This document shows positions 24,451-35,803 of a stretch of DNA of 64,000 nucleotides, in pieces. Below the pieces are notes generated by a model, which did no database searches, was not told the origin of the DNA, and worked only from the letters and a program-made list of their open reading frames with translations. How positions within the stretch are numbered: position 1 is the first letter of the stretch; each line of letters begins with the position of its first letter. This stretch comes from Lineus longissimus (taxonomy: Eukaryota; Nemertea; Pilidiophora; Heteronemertea; Lineidae): contig NC_088318.1 in NCBI RefSeq assembly GCF_910592395.1, positions 6,532,756 to 6,596,755 of the forward strand, in the 5' to 3' direction. The translations under genes and the position numbers were made by a program.

Positions 24451-24614
24451 TGCAAAGTTCCCAAAATGAGACCTTTATAAAACCATTCATTAGTGGCCAT
24501 AGCTCATGAATATTCTTTAGATAGGAGACATATCACAAATGTTAATATCGAGTGGTTTTCCGACGATTTTCGACATTTACATTTATAAGTAGGCACCTGG
24601 GTCCGGTTGTAAGC

Positions 24615-24834
24615 CAACTGGCAGAAAAATCTCAAAACACGCCACTATTGCCAAATTATCAAAATTCAAAATTAATTTTTTCATCAAACAATTCCTTTTT
24701 ATCTGTAGACTTGCCACAGCAAATATTTTTTCGATACCTCTCCAAATATTTACTTGAGAGTTAAAAACATACTCGCGTCTAATTAATAGGCCTCGACCCT
24801 CCAACCTATGAATATTCATTGGTGGTATTGTCTC
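24615..24834. repeat. Second copy of the 12038 interspersed repeat
   Basis: Starts GCCAACTGGCAGAAAAATCT and ends at TATTGTCTC. Here it lies inside the hexamer-ended element. Confidence 0.75.
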
Positions 24835-25023
24835 TAATGGAGAGGCCCGGCAAGTCGCCTTTAAATTATTTTAGGCTACCCTGTAATAAGCCTTACGAAG
24901 GATGTTGTCCATGTGGTCTGCAGCGTAGGCCTATCCAACTTCCATATTTGGTACTCATTTGGCAGATTACCATTGCCAATGCCAATGCCAATGTCAGTGC
25001 CAATGCCGCGTTTAGAACCGACC

Positions 25024-25431
25024 GAAGTGAAGTATATATAGGCCTATACATGTGATACGCTCCAACCCGGATGTAGGCCTAGGCCTACATTTGATGACGC
25101 ACATCACGCAAATGAGTAAACCTCCACCGTTTTATTAGTTTTTTCGGATTTCACCAAATCGTGCTGCTGTCAGATTCAATGCATCATGACAATATCAAGC
25201 CATTTCACTTGATACATACTCAAGGAGAAGTCCTGTTGTAGGCCCTGTTGGCAAGAGGATGAACTCAATGGCGCTTGGCACGGTGAGGAGCGAATGGGAT
25301 ACGGTAAATGTGGTGGTCAGTCGGTAAGTCGGCGTTTTTCCGGTTACCATCTCGACCAGGTGTAGAGAAAAATGAGAATAGGCAAAGTGAGAGCTATATT
25401 TTGGAAAGTGAATGGTGATAGCGGAGCATGT
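25024..25431. other. No feature recognised
   Basis: Spacer before the left edge of the large duplication. Confidence 0.4.
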
Positions 25432-25467
25432 TTTCATGTTCGATTGATTTATGTTACTGGCCTGGTT

Positions 25468-26113
25468 AATAATAATCATAATAATTTATTGTAAAAAACC
25501 TCCAAATAAGGAGCAGACAACACAAATATGCAATAAAAATCATACACAGAGAACGAATAAAAAAAAGCGATCAAAAGGGTGAAAGTAAAAGCTTCAATAG
25601 TTTATGGTTTTTCCGGTTTAGATTGGCACATAAGGGCCGGTTTTTACCGAAGCGACAATTCCATTCTCCTCCCTGGTGATACGTCTAGGCCTACGTCTGG
25701 GCCTTGGATTTACAAACAGGACATTGGCGGTAGAGAGGCCCGACGAACTAAACACTTGGTTACACAGGGTACCCTTAATTTTTCTCGTGCCAATGACGAC
25801 GTCTCGTGCTTTACAATCGATGGAGAGAATCCTTCTTAAAAGTCCAATTTGCTTCTGTTCGATTACTTTCCGCGGGTTGTCAATATCTAATGCCTCTAAT
25901 AGAGGGCTATGATGACAACATTTCGATAAACCAAAGCATCGTTTGATCAGGGAACCCTGCAACTTTTCCAGTTTCCGAAAATTGCCCCGATTCAGATCAA
26001 TTGAGTGTATACCATAAAATAGTGACGGAGAGCACACGCTCTCCCAAAGTTTCACTTTCGCACCAGTCCAGAGACCTGGATAACACATACCACAGCCACT
26101 TAAAGTTAGATAA
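25468..26113 (-). mobile_element. LINE 3' fragment with empty site in copy B
   Basis: Minus-strand frame 26151-25618 encodes the C-terminal region of a non-LTR RT (KLWESVCSPSLFYG, FRKLEKLQGSLIKRCFGL, SPLLEALDIDNP). The 3' tail is an (ATT)n-like run at 25468-25492. In copy B, CCTGGTTAGATAACTTTC is uninterrupted (43243-43262), whereas here CCTGGTTA and TTAGATAACTTTC flank the insert. Confidence 0.85.
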
Positions 26114-28258
26114 GTTAGATAACTTTCAGAACATTTTGTCAATATGGACATCTCGTTGACTTTATCAAAGCATTAGGGTCAGCGATGTCGAGCGTCGTTG
26201 TTTGCTCTGTGTATAGTTATAGTATGGCGGTCACAATTACCCTATTCCCATTCAACGCTATTTCTTTCCCGTTGAACGGGAATTGCAGCATTTAGATTCG
26301 TTAAAAGCTATTTAACGCATTGCGTTTACCAGTAACTGAACAGTGGATGTCATTAAACGGTTTTCAAATTGTACCACAACGCTACATAATCCTTGTTAAA
26401 GGCTATTCAAATAGAACTTGAACCCAAAATCATTAATAGTCGGTCGGGAGATTCCTCTCGGCTGTAAGATGGTCAATATATAGAGGTCAAATAAGCGTTA
26501 AATAGATATTAACGGAATATCTATTTAAAATTGGAAAGAAATAACGGTGAACGGAATAGGTTTTTATTGTGACCTTTTTGGTACGCCATGGTATAGGGAC
26601 TTTCTGCATGTTCAAAATTCATGCCCGTATTGCGTATCCGATCGTTTCTTACATATGGTGTTTTTCCCGATGCGTGATATGCGAAGCTGATTTACATGTA
26701 AATGATACATAGGCCTACTTGATTGAGAAGTTATTTGGAAGATGCATATTCATTTCACCTTTCAACATTGTACAGGATGGGAAAATGTCATTAAATTCGA
26801 TAGGGATACGTACACGGGCGTGGATTTTGAACTCGCCGAAAATCCCTAAGGTGTTTTCCGCGAAATGTGGTTGCCGACGCAATTATGGGCTGATAGTGTC
26901 GAGAAATTTGCTAATTGATAATTCATATGTAGGACTACATGACAGTTTAATTTGTCATTATCACTAGAACGCGTCTAAGGTATGATAAGGGAGTTTGAAT
27001 GTATTCTTGCGCAATGTCCCCCAGTACGATAGTTCCTAAAAAATCTTTGATTTCTTGGTCCTCAGTGTATGCCAGTGTTGATTTAGCGATTGTTTTGACA
27101 AAGACATGTTATTGGGAGTTTCTGAAACCTGGAGCGCTGCTCAATAGGCTGATAACAAGAAACTACGCATTTGCCGACATTTGTGTACAGTGAACTCGGG
27201 GTGTGCGTCGCGGCCCCGTGTTGAAATGCCGTCCAGTGCCAGTTGGTGCGTTTTTCGCTGATTTGTGCAAATTCAATATATCTCAAAAGGGCAACAGTTG
27301 ACCCTCGATTTTTTTGGAATTTTTGTGTAACTTTCTTTCACGGGAGAATGGTTTCTGTAAGAATTATCCAGGAAGAAATGTAAAATGTTTGCTTTTTTCC
27401 GTGATTGTCCGGCCCAATTGGCAATATTGCCATTTGGGATCTGGTGAACAGAGCTAGGAGCAAATGCGACGCTTATGAGTTATTTAAAGATTTAACATCC
27501 TGCAGAATCAGGCGTTTCCAGTGATACACGACGCAAATGAGTTGTCCTCATGCAATCACCTTCGAAACGCGTTTTAAAATAGATGTCACGTCCTGTTGAT
27601 AATGGGGCACGTCATCATCAACATTCGGGAAAAACTCCCTAATTAACAACGAGACCTACGGACAAAACGCGTTGCGATAACTACGCGATAACCACTTTCT
27701 TGAATACATTACAGAGAGTGGCCCGGAAGTGGGCAATAGTGGTTACGCTACACACTGGCCATCGGGCGGGAGCATATGGACAACGTACACGTACATAACA
27801 GAAGTTGGTCATTGATTTTCCAACATGGAATATTTTATTGAATTAAATCTGCTTGTCCATACTAACAATCATATGTGTCATTTATGACTGAAACAGACAA
27901 CTTATATGAAACAAACTGTTAGAATTTTTTTGCGTCGTTAAAACACTAAAACTTATTCCTAGCCGAAGATTCTGATTTCCCGCAAATTGCCTTGGAAGCC
28001 AAAACGCGCGCCATTCCCCGTTCATCTTTGTCTCGTTTTTTCTGAACCAATTTCACTCATGGAGACAAGAGGCATGACGTTTTTGGTGATGCAGCTGGTT
28101 GTTACACAGACCGGTGGGTAATAATTTACACACTCCTTGCTACAATATATATGTCATTACAAAATTAAGAGGTTGCGTAGGCAATTTCATTTTCACTGCG
28201 ATTTAGCTTGACTTGCAACAAGCAGAGATGGAAAAACACACAGACAAAGTTGACGTAG

Positions 28259-28907
28259 TATACATGCTTCCCGAAATTGGTGGCTTGCATTGAAACTAAC
28301 CTTTTCCCTCTTGTCCGTCACTAAAGGCATTCAAGTGTGTTGGTCAACCATGACTATCTCCTTTGTCCCTCCACCATAAGGCCTAGTTTCCCCTTATGAC
28401 ATCACTACGTGTATTTCGGACACTCAGCGCCAAACTCGCACAGTGCCGAAATTAAAATTCAATTTCAGACACTGGAATTGGTAAAATTCCGCCATCTTGG
28501 ATATCGGCATCCTGAGATTCAGGTGCTTTCAACACTGCGTCATCACCACTTCAAACTCCTAAGTCTTATCCAGGCCTAGTAAGTGCCACCTTCTTTCATA
28601 AAATGGTTTGTTTTATAAATAAATACCAAAATATGATCTTTGTAAATAAAACCCGAGTTGTTCTGGTGTGTTTTTACGTGAATTTATTGCGAACTATCAA
28701 TGCAGCGTAGTGCAGCCATCGTGTTCTCGGGCGTAGTGGTGATGCGATAGCCTCTTTGCAATTGTAAAGATTCTTTACATTTCCACATCCGCAGTACTGC
28801 TTTTCAAGATGGTGGCAATTTACCAGTTATAGAGGCGTTGTAAGGAATGAAATCAGCGCCTCTAGTGTCAAGATTGACTCAGCGCCCCATTTCTGGAAAG
28901 GTTTATA
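28259..28907. mobile_element. TATA-flanked MITE carrying a second insertion
   Basis: Ends TATACATGCTTCCCGAAAT and ATTTCTGGAAAGGTTTATA. The same element without the interior insertion is 188 bp at 40600-40787. Copy B of the duplication reads straight through (GTAGTATAAGCATC), giving an empty site. The interior holds a 455-bp insertion. Confidence 0.7.
28432..28886. mobile_element. 455-bp insertion with 10-bp direct repeat
   Basis: ACTCAGCGCC occurs at 28422-28431 and 28877-28886. The copy at 40600 has it once (ACTCAGCGCCCCATTTCTGG). The inserted sequence has no clear terminal inverted repeat or coding frame, so its class is unknown. Confidence 0.6.
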
Positions 28908-29774
28908 ATCATCTGTAAAAGCCGATTATGACGAAACAATGCCGTACAACTGAAAAAAAATCCGTGTGGAGGAAATGTTTGTCTTTCGCAGGTATAGGTT
29001 TATACTAGTATGCTCGTGAAAATATTATGCCACGAAATGTAATTGAAAGTATCACAAAGTGTTTCACTGCTGGCTTATAATTTTTGGCCTTTCAGGTTAT
29101 GCTGTGATATTCAAATACATATCAAGTGGCATGTACTCATTCCTCATCAGTCTGTATAGGCCTACCGATTACGATGTTTAGACCATTCTCAATGATATTA
29201 CCACAACACATTCCCTGTATATAAACTTCAAAATTGAGATACGAAAAAACAAATTTTCAGGTATTACAGCGCCATTTCTCGATAAAATTTAATTCTGTTT
29301 GTTGGATACGTCAGTGTTATCATTTGCTACCATGCTTTTAGGCCTACAGGGCGATTTTCAAAACAAAATATGATTTACGAATTAAATTGGATTTAATGAA
29401 TTAAAGTCGCATTTTATCAACTTTAAATGACATTTAGCAGAAGCCACTTAAAATATTTTAAATCGCCAAGTGACCTTGAAAAGTATAGATACCAATGAAT
29501 ACCTTTCAGCTTGCGGTAATTTTTATCTCTGTAAATAAACTTTTCACATTTGAGTTTTCAATTTGCAGAGTGGGGATCAGCTTCGGTTGAGCCCCAGATC
29601 CAGGCCTGTGTGACACTAATGGGTCGCTTGCTTCACTGGTGGATAATCTTAGTGCTGTGATAGCAATGTTTTGTTTTTACTGCTTGAATACTGAGTAAAC
29701 ATTGTGTTTCGTCACGCAATCGCAATCGGGTGGATGGATCACAAGGTAACGAAATCCAAATTAGGCCTACAGGT

Positions 29775-30070
29775 AAGTACATGTAAGTCATTAATAAAGT
29801 CTGATAAATGCTGTCGATCTATCAAGGGGCTTTGCGTGTCAGTAGAGCAAAGTTTCCTTCCAGTATGCAGGCCTATATTTGCCTTTATAGACGTCACATA
29901 TTCAAGTACATGTAAGTCAGTGATAAAGTCTGATAAATGCTGTCGATCTATCAATGGGCTTTGCGTGTCAGTAGAGAAAAGTTTCCTTCCAGTACGCAGG
30001 CCTATATTTGCCTTTATAGATGTCACATAGTCAAGTTCATGTATGTCTGTGATAAAGTCTGATAAATGCT
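29775..30070. repeat. 129-bp tandem repeat
   Basis: Units start at 29775, 29904 and 30033 (partial), each beginning AAGTACATGTAAGTC or a close variant. Copy B of the duplication has only one full unit plus the partial one (46676 and 46805). The period is a multiple of three, so open frames run through it on both strands. Confidence 0.85.
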
Positions 30071-31370
30071 GTATACACATTTTCATATTCTTATGACCAT
30101 AATCATCATAGCTAGAGTACAATTGTTTTTGACTAGTTAGTCGGAACTAAAATCACAAGAAGTTTTTTGCTATATTTTTTAGCCACAATGAATGATATAC
30201 TTAAAGTCTTTATGATTTTATTTTGGCTATACACGTATAATAAAAGTTTGAGCTAAATGATAGTCATATGTTTATTTTGCCTGAAGGTTTGACGTAGAAC
30301 TACAGCAATTTATTTTTTCAATTTAATGAATTCGTACAGGTTGCCTGCCGCCAAAGGTTTGATACTACGGGTAATACTAAACAGCGTCCACCAAGTTTAA
30401 AAGCATATTTCAACTCATCAAAATAAAATATGCTGGTCAAAAACGAAATAAGCAGAACATTTTCCACATTTCCTGATACTTAGTAGTTTCATGACATTTT
30501 TGTGCTAGATTAGCGAGTTGTTGTCTAAAATGTAGCAGCATCCACCACCCAGTCGGCGGCCATGTTGGATTTGACTTGGATGAAATGATAGGGCTTCCAA
30601 GGAGCCCTATGATTTTAGACAACATATCCCTTATCTTACACCCAAATGTCATGAAATTTTCAGGAAATGTGTTTTATGGTGTACTTATTACGTTTATGGC
30701 TACTAACTTTTATTTTAAAGACTTTATACCCGACTTTAAACCTGGTGGATGCTGTTTTAAATTACACAATTTCACAGGAAACTTGGGAAAAAAATACAGA
30801 GTGACATTGAAATATATATAGACTTTACATGTACATCAATAGAAAGAGCTTGCATAGCCGGTCAAAATGTTGTCAAGTTTTTTTGAATAGAGTGAGTAGA
30901 ATATTTTTTAAATTCTTTTGAATATTGGCATTTTTCACAAAATCGCCCGGAATAGGGGACTGCGCTCCAAAAAAGGGCCCGGGCCTGAAAGAGTTGAGTT
31001 TGATGGCAAACCCCCAAAATTGAAAATTTGTTGATTGGTCATTTCGTGAAAACAGCGACGATTTGTGGGACTGTAGTGACTGCAATAATCAGAACCTGAG
31101 CAGCATGGAAATAAAACTAAAGCCTCTTGCTGAAGTTGCTAGTTGACTACAAACAAACAATTGGCTACGAATTAAAACAGCATTCACACTCAACTCCTGC
31201 CAGCTAAGATTAAGCTCGGGACTCTAGGGTGTTCATGGGTCAAAACCAGCAGTGTTATCGTTTCATAATATAATGCCACTATTTCTTCTCTTTTGCTTGC
31301 AATAAGACCGTCTAAATCGACCCGGGGCGGTCTCACGTTTTACGACGTCGTGGTGTCATGAAGTGTAGGG

Positions 31371-32900
31371 TTTAGAGCTGCCACCCCTCCGATTTTGGCG
31401 AGTTGCTCGATTTTTCACAAAAAAAGTCAAAAACTCCGATTTCCCTACCAAAAAACCACCATTCTGGCAATAAATTAGTGTTAATTTTTTTCTTCCATCT
31501 CCAAATCCCCAGGGCTAGATATGATAGGCAGCAGGAAATCCAGCATTTTTGAGGAACTACGGCAAGGCGGATTAATCCACGGAAACTCTTTAAGGGCACC
31601 TTAATGTGAAATTTATATTTTTAGTAGGGCTCCTTTTTGATAGAAAATGAAAGCTCAGCTTCATAAGTCTCCGGGTGCCCCACAAGAGGGATTTTACCAA
31701 AGGAAAGGCTTGAAGTACCATCGTGAAATATCATATGTTCACTGACATTTTGCTAACATTTTGTCATACTTCCAATGAAGCTGAAAGGGTGGATGTCGTC
31801 CTGGGTGCCGACAAATGGTACCCAGGTTTGAGATCGACTGGACAATAAGCACCCTGGATGCCATTACACTAGACAAACAGTGTTTCGCTGATAATGCGAA
31901 TCTTGGACTTTCTTTTATTCTATTTACCAGTTTTAAATTTCGCGCACTTCGCACTTCGGTTTTGGCGGCACTTTTTACGTCACGAGCTAATTTTACCTTT
32001 TAGGCTTCTTTTACGCCCTTTGGTCATTCACAATTTTCCTGCACTTGGTCTGGAAGTACATATAGTAAGGGCAGGTTCTTTGTCCCGGATAACCACACAT
32101 TTCGGTTTCGGTAGTTTCGGATTTGTAAGTATTTAATTTTATGCATTTCATTTAGTTCCACGTTGTATTACTGTCTTGTAGGTTCCTTCTTTACATATAT
32201 TCTTAAAATACCAAAAAATATTCTTTTTCACTTTTGTATGTCACTGTTTGTAATTCATGTCTAATTTACTGTCCGGTGCTAAATGTAGTCCATATGTTTC
32301 AGGTTTCAAATAAAACTATATATTGAACATCCGAGTATCCGAGTCTTCAAACAGCACCCAGCTTCTTTTTGCCTGGCTTACGGATCTTAGGGACGAGGAC
32401 GTTTCTTACAATGTCGTTTTATCTTGTAAGGTGCTTACGCCAAAATCGTTTTGTAAAGTTAAATAAGCCCAGACTTGTTTTGTAAGCCGTACCCCCGAGA
32501 TAATAAAAAAGACGGCAAAATGCAAGAAAAAAAAGTTCTTGAAAACTTTTTTTTCTTCGTTTTTTGTTGTAAGTCGTCCCCCGACTTAGTAAGTCGTCCC
32601 CTGAGATAATAAGTCGTTCCCCTAACATAATAAGTCGCCCCCCCCCCGACTTATTAAGTCGTCTGCCCGAGATTATGAAAATGAAACAAAAATGTTTTGT
32701 CGTAAGTCGTCCCCCCGACTTAATAAGTCGTCCCGCCCAGAAAAAAAAAAATTCGATGTCCTTTCCCAGCCACCGTAAAATTGCACTTTTTGCCAAGAAA
32801 AACTAAGAACTCCGAATTCACCTCATCAAAATCTGAAAAATATGGAGTTTCTGGTGAAAAAAAATCTGAAATGGGTCCTACTGGGGTTGGCAGCTCTAAA
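31371..32900. mobile_element. TIR DNA element (hAT-like), copy A
   Basis: Left end TAGAGCTGCCACCCCTCCGA and right end (inverted) TAGAGCTGCCAACCCCAG; subterminal blocks TTTTTCAC and AAAACTCCGATTTCC occur on both sides in inverted orientation. The other duplicate copy is at 56450-57335. No transposase frame in this copy. hAT assignment rests on terminal style and the fragment in copy B. Confidence 0.5.
32565..32740. repeat. Short tandem array TAAGTCGTCCCCCGA
   Basis: Seven to eight units of AATAAGTCGTCCCCCGACTT with variable C runs. Confidence 0.7.
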
Positions 32901-32912
32901 AGTTATTTTTTC

Positions 32913-33173
32913 TGGATGAACCGGCGTGGCTTTCAAGCAACTAAAATTCCTGGCCCTTCTCAACACGTATATGTACAACGAATGAAATACTCGAGGGTTT
33001 GTCGGATGAGACTAAGCCCTGGTCCCTTGGACCTGAGTGTCTATGCCAGGGCAAGTACAAGATCCCACATAGGTAGACAGTAGCCTCTGGTGGACTCCAT
33101 ACCTCCGTCAATCCAACAGGGTTACGACACCGGTAATGATATGGTGATGATGATGATGATGATGATGATGACC
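32913..33173 (+). mobile_element. SINE, 5' truncated, copy A
   Basis: Same family as 17839-18168 in opposite orientation. It lacks the tRNA head and ends in (GAT)n. Shares GTGTCTATGCCAGGGCAAGT and GGACTCCATACCTCCG. Confidence 0.8.
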
Positions 33174-33286
33174 CTCTATATAATAGTATATGTAGTACGA
33201 ATAACGTTTGCAATGGGTATGTCGTTTGGGACATATTCGCTACAGGACATATCTTAGATCAATTTTGGACAATTTCTAGGGGCTTT

Positions 33287-34273
33287 GCATTTCACATTAA
33301 GATTTTCGCCAATTTCCCAATATAGCTTGCGTTTGGTCTTAAATCTAATAATTTGTCTGTTAAGACCTAATTGGCCAGACAAATTCTTAATTGGGTCCAG
33401 TTCTATGATGAATGTTAATTGATTAATTGCAATTTAATGAGTTTAATGCGAAACAACATTATTGGAAAAAAGGGATTCCAGTTGGACTAATTACTGATTA
33501 CTCAATTAAAGGTAATTAACATCATGGTAATTAACATCATGGGAAGCATAAAAATATAAGGAAGGGTCCAACAGTTATCAGAACACGATTGATGCAGACA
33601 TGGAGTTGATCACAAATAATAAGGGGGGCCAAAAGTTTTGTTTTGATGGCTTTACGTACAACAAGCATAGGCAGACTGCAACAGCTATATATTGGCGATG
33701 TTCGAAGTTTAATGCAGGATGCAGAGGCAGGCTGAAATCGTCCCTTGCTATCAACAGAGATAACTTGTTGGTGGTACCAGTGTACCAATTTTCAAGTCAA
33801 TAAAGCCCCGCTAACCGACGACAGATGCTTCGCCTGTTGGACCCTTCCTTATATTTTTATGCTTCCCATGATGTTAATTACCATGATGTTAATTACCTTT
33901 AATTGAGTAATCAGTAAGTAGTCCAACTGGAATCCCTTTTTTCCAATAATGTGGTGAAGACATTGCAAACTAAAAGAATAGAAATATTGCACAAGAAACC
34001 ATGTATTGCACAAGAAACCATGTGATTTAAAGTTGAACTGTAAGGAGAAGTTCTATCAGCAACCCCTGGACATAAATCTGAATATGATTAAACTCATTCT
34101 GTGTTGTTTCGCATTAAACTCATTAAATTGCAATTAATCAATTAACATTCATCATAGAACTGGACCCAATTAAGAATTTGCCTGGCCAATTAGGTCTTAA
34201 CAGACAAATTATTAGATTTAAGACCAAACACAAGCTATATAGGGAAATTGGCGAAAATCTTAATGTGAAATGC
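33287..34273. mobile_element. Long-TIR element with FLYWCH frame (MULE-like)
   Basis: Arms 33287-33573 and 33835-34273 are inverted copies, from GCATTTCACATTAAGATTTT at the left to AAAATCTTAATGTGAAATGC at the right. The right arm carries about 150 extra bases. Hundreds of bases of TIR plus an internal FLYWCH finger fit animal Mutator-like elements. It lies exactly where copy A diverges from copy B, before the Ig exons. Target duplication is not evident. Confidence 0.7.
33600..33803 (+). CDS. FLYWCH-type zinc-finger protein, 67 aa
   Basis: The frame lies in the loop of the long inverted repeat. It reads ITNNKGGQKFCFDGFTYN, then YWRCSKFNAGCRGRLKSS. The pattern F-x-GF-x-Y followed by WRC and C-x-GRLK is that of a FLYWCH zinc-binding domain, although the distal His-x-His pair is not clear. 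FLYWCH domains occur in animal Mutator-like transposons and in host proteins derived from them. No DDE transposase domain accompanies it, so this is a stand-alone DNA-binding remnant of a larger element. Start chosen at the only ATG before the domain. Confidence 0.65.
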   Translation: MELITNNKGGQKFCFDGFTYNKHRQTATAIYWRCSKFNAGCRGRLKSSLAINRDNLLVVPVYQFSSQ

Positions 34274-34573
34274 AAGGTAGGATGCCAGATGTGGCCCCCC
34301 CCCCCCCCCACCCCACCCCAGCCCCATTCCCAAGATTCTGGATCCGCCCATGATAAGAATATGACACGAGTATTTTAAAATTTAAAAGAACATGAATGTA
34401 GTTAAAAAACGTCAGCTCCCCCAACTTCTTCCATAACAAAATAGTCCGCAATGTATTAAACTATTTTAAGGCACCACCTTAGTCACAGAAGAAGGAAAAT
34501 GGGCAAGAAAAGAAGGCATAGGCCGAATCTGAACCAGTTGAAGAACATGAGATTCTAAAAAATTCTAAAAAAA

Positions 34574-34730
34574 TTGTGTACCTTTTTTACCTATTTATGC
34601 CATTTGTGTACCTTTATTTCCAGTACCTTTTTTCCGGTACCATTATTTCCAGTACTTTTATTTACTGTACTTTTATTTCCGTACCTTTTTGTATGTACCT
34701 TTTTCCTGTACCTTTATTACCTAGAACCAT
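34574..34730. repeat. Degenerate TACCTTTTTTACC array
   Basis: About 10 units of TGTACCTTTTTTCC-type sequence immediately upstream of the transmembrane relic. The same motif forms the arms of the 36125-37100 element. Confidence 0.7.
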
Positions 34731-34791
34731 GTTAGGCATGATAGTGGCAATATGTGCTTTGTTTGTCATAGCATTCATCAGGCAAAAATGG

Positions 34792-35781
34792 TGTATTCCT
34801 GTTTCGCCTATTCCTGTTCCGCCTATTCCTGTTTCGCCTATTCCTGTTTCGCCTAATTCCTGTTTCGCCTAATTCCTGTTTCGCCTATTCCCGTTTCGCC
34901 TAATTCCTGTTTCGCCTATTCCTGTTTCGCCTAATTCCTGTTTAGCCTATTCCTGTTTCGCCTATTCAAATGTATTGCTAACCTCCCCACAGACGTAGGA
35001 ATATGAACCGTCCCTTACTGACCGACCAAACCCGAGGAGAGCCACATATGTACGCATTGACGAACGCATGTTACGCCTCAAAGAACAATACGTCAATGGA
35101 GAGAGGGACATAATGAGCTACGTTGATGCCATCAGTTACCTTGTCTGACATAATATCATGATATGTATTTTCCACCTTGTTTGACTTTATATACCTACAT
35201 GTATATTATGACATGGGTTTTACAGCTGATTTTGATCAAATAATTATGAGAATGTACAATATTATGTATTTTTTTCAAAAACTCATGAATTCAGTTTTCA
35301 TAAAATAAACGACTGCTTTACTCTACTTAATCTATTAGTTTTTACTGTGTGTCAGTATGGTCCTATGGTCCTATGGTCAAATAAGTCCCGGACTATCCCC
35401 GCTTTCAAGGTGACTCTTTCAAAACGGTCATGGCATGGTTTGTTAACAAAGTTGATGGCATTTGATTAGTCAAATTGTCATCACATCGTTAACATCATCC
35501 AATTGTCCCCTCACATTTTCCCCATAAAATGGACATGCATCCCTAAGGTTCCCCGTGGGAGAGTCGATTTATTGTAGGGGTACTGGAAAGTAGGCGAAAC
35601 AGGAATAGGCGAAACAGGAAATAGGCCAAACAGGAAATAGGCCAAACAGGAAATAGGCGAAAAAGGAATAGGCGGAACAGGAATAGGCGGAACAGGAATA
35701 GGCGAATCAGGAATAGGCGAAACAGGAATTCTGTAGGCGAAACAGGAATAGGCGAAACAGGAATAGGCGAAACAGGCATAA
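34792..35781. mobile_element. Element with 15-bp tandem-repeat inverted ends
   Basis: The left end is about 12 units of CCTATTCCTGTTTCG (34795-34976). The right end is the reverse complement, about 12 units of CGAAACAGGAATAGG (35592-35780). It interrupts the transmembrane exon Z. The 600-bp centre contains an exon-like frame at 34999. No transposase. Target duplication not resolved. Confidence 0.6.
34999..35148 (+). CDS. Exon-like frame, 49 aa, tyrosine-rich tail
   Basis: A possible acceptor (CCTCCCCACAGACGTAG) precedes a 49-codon frame that ends in TGA. It begins EYEPSLTDRPNPRR, continues TYVRIDERMLRLKEQY and ends SYVDAISYLV. Charged composition with four spaced tyrosines resembles a receptor cytoplasmic tail, and phase 0 fits the transmembrane exon family. 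However, it lies inside the repeat-ended insert, so it may be captured sequence. No motif proves function. Confidence 0.35.
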   Translation, partial: EYEPSLTDRPNPRRATYVRIDERMLRLKEQYVNGERDIMSYVDAISYLV

Positions 35782-35803
35782 ACCGAAAAAATATCAGGAC
35801 AGA

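Larger units (their letters stand above)
24253..25023. mobile_element. TIR element with ATTGGC/ATTGAC hexamer termini
   Basis: The left end GGTCGGTTCTTAACGCCGC leads into (ATTGGC/ATTGAC)n. The right end is (GCCAAT)n followed by GCCGCGTTTAGAACCGACC. The two ends are inverted copies. The interior carries the interspersed repeat at 24615. No transposase. Target duplication could not be defined. Confidence 0.55.
25432..30755. repeat. Large segmental duplication, block 1, copy A
   Basis: Collinear with 43213-47530, at roughly 90% identity where aligned. Copy A has a LINE insertion (25468-26113), about 495 bp absent from copy B (26372-26867), and a MITE (28259-28907). Near 29.57 kb, about 70 bp starting AGTGGGGATCAGCTTCGG are nearly identical in both copies. 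Confidence 0.85.
30985..33286. repeat. Large segmental duplication, block 2, copy A
   Basis: Collinear with 55320-57783. Shared landmarks are GAAAACAGCGACGATTTGTG, GACCCGGGGCGGTCT, GCTCCGATTTCC-type repeats, the truncated SINE and CAATTTTGGACAATTTCTAG at the right edge. Confidence 0.8.
34731..35803 (+). pseudogene. IgSF transmembrane exon, interrupted (copy Z)
   Basis: 34731-34791 matches the transmembrane exon at 61287-61360 (GGCATGATAG, TATGTGCTTTGTTT; protein LGMIVAICALFVIAF). The homologous exon end and donor (GTAAGTTTTCCGATGATTTT) appear only at 35782-35820. The exon is therefore split by the insert at 34792-35781, and its 5' part has been replaced by the TACCTTTTTT array. Non-functional. 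Confidence 0.7.

Noticed and set aside
24237-24500. Low-complexity frames of alternating Met/Pro/Ser, Asn/Val/Ala or Leu/Thr
   Set aside because: Translations of the ATTGGC/ATTGAC microsatellite on both strands.
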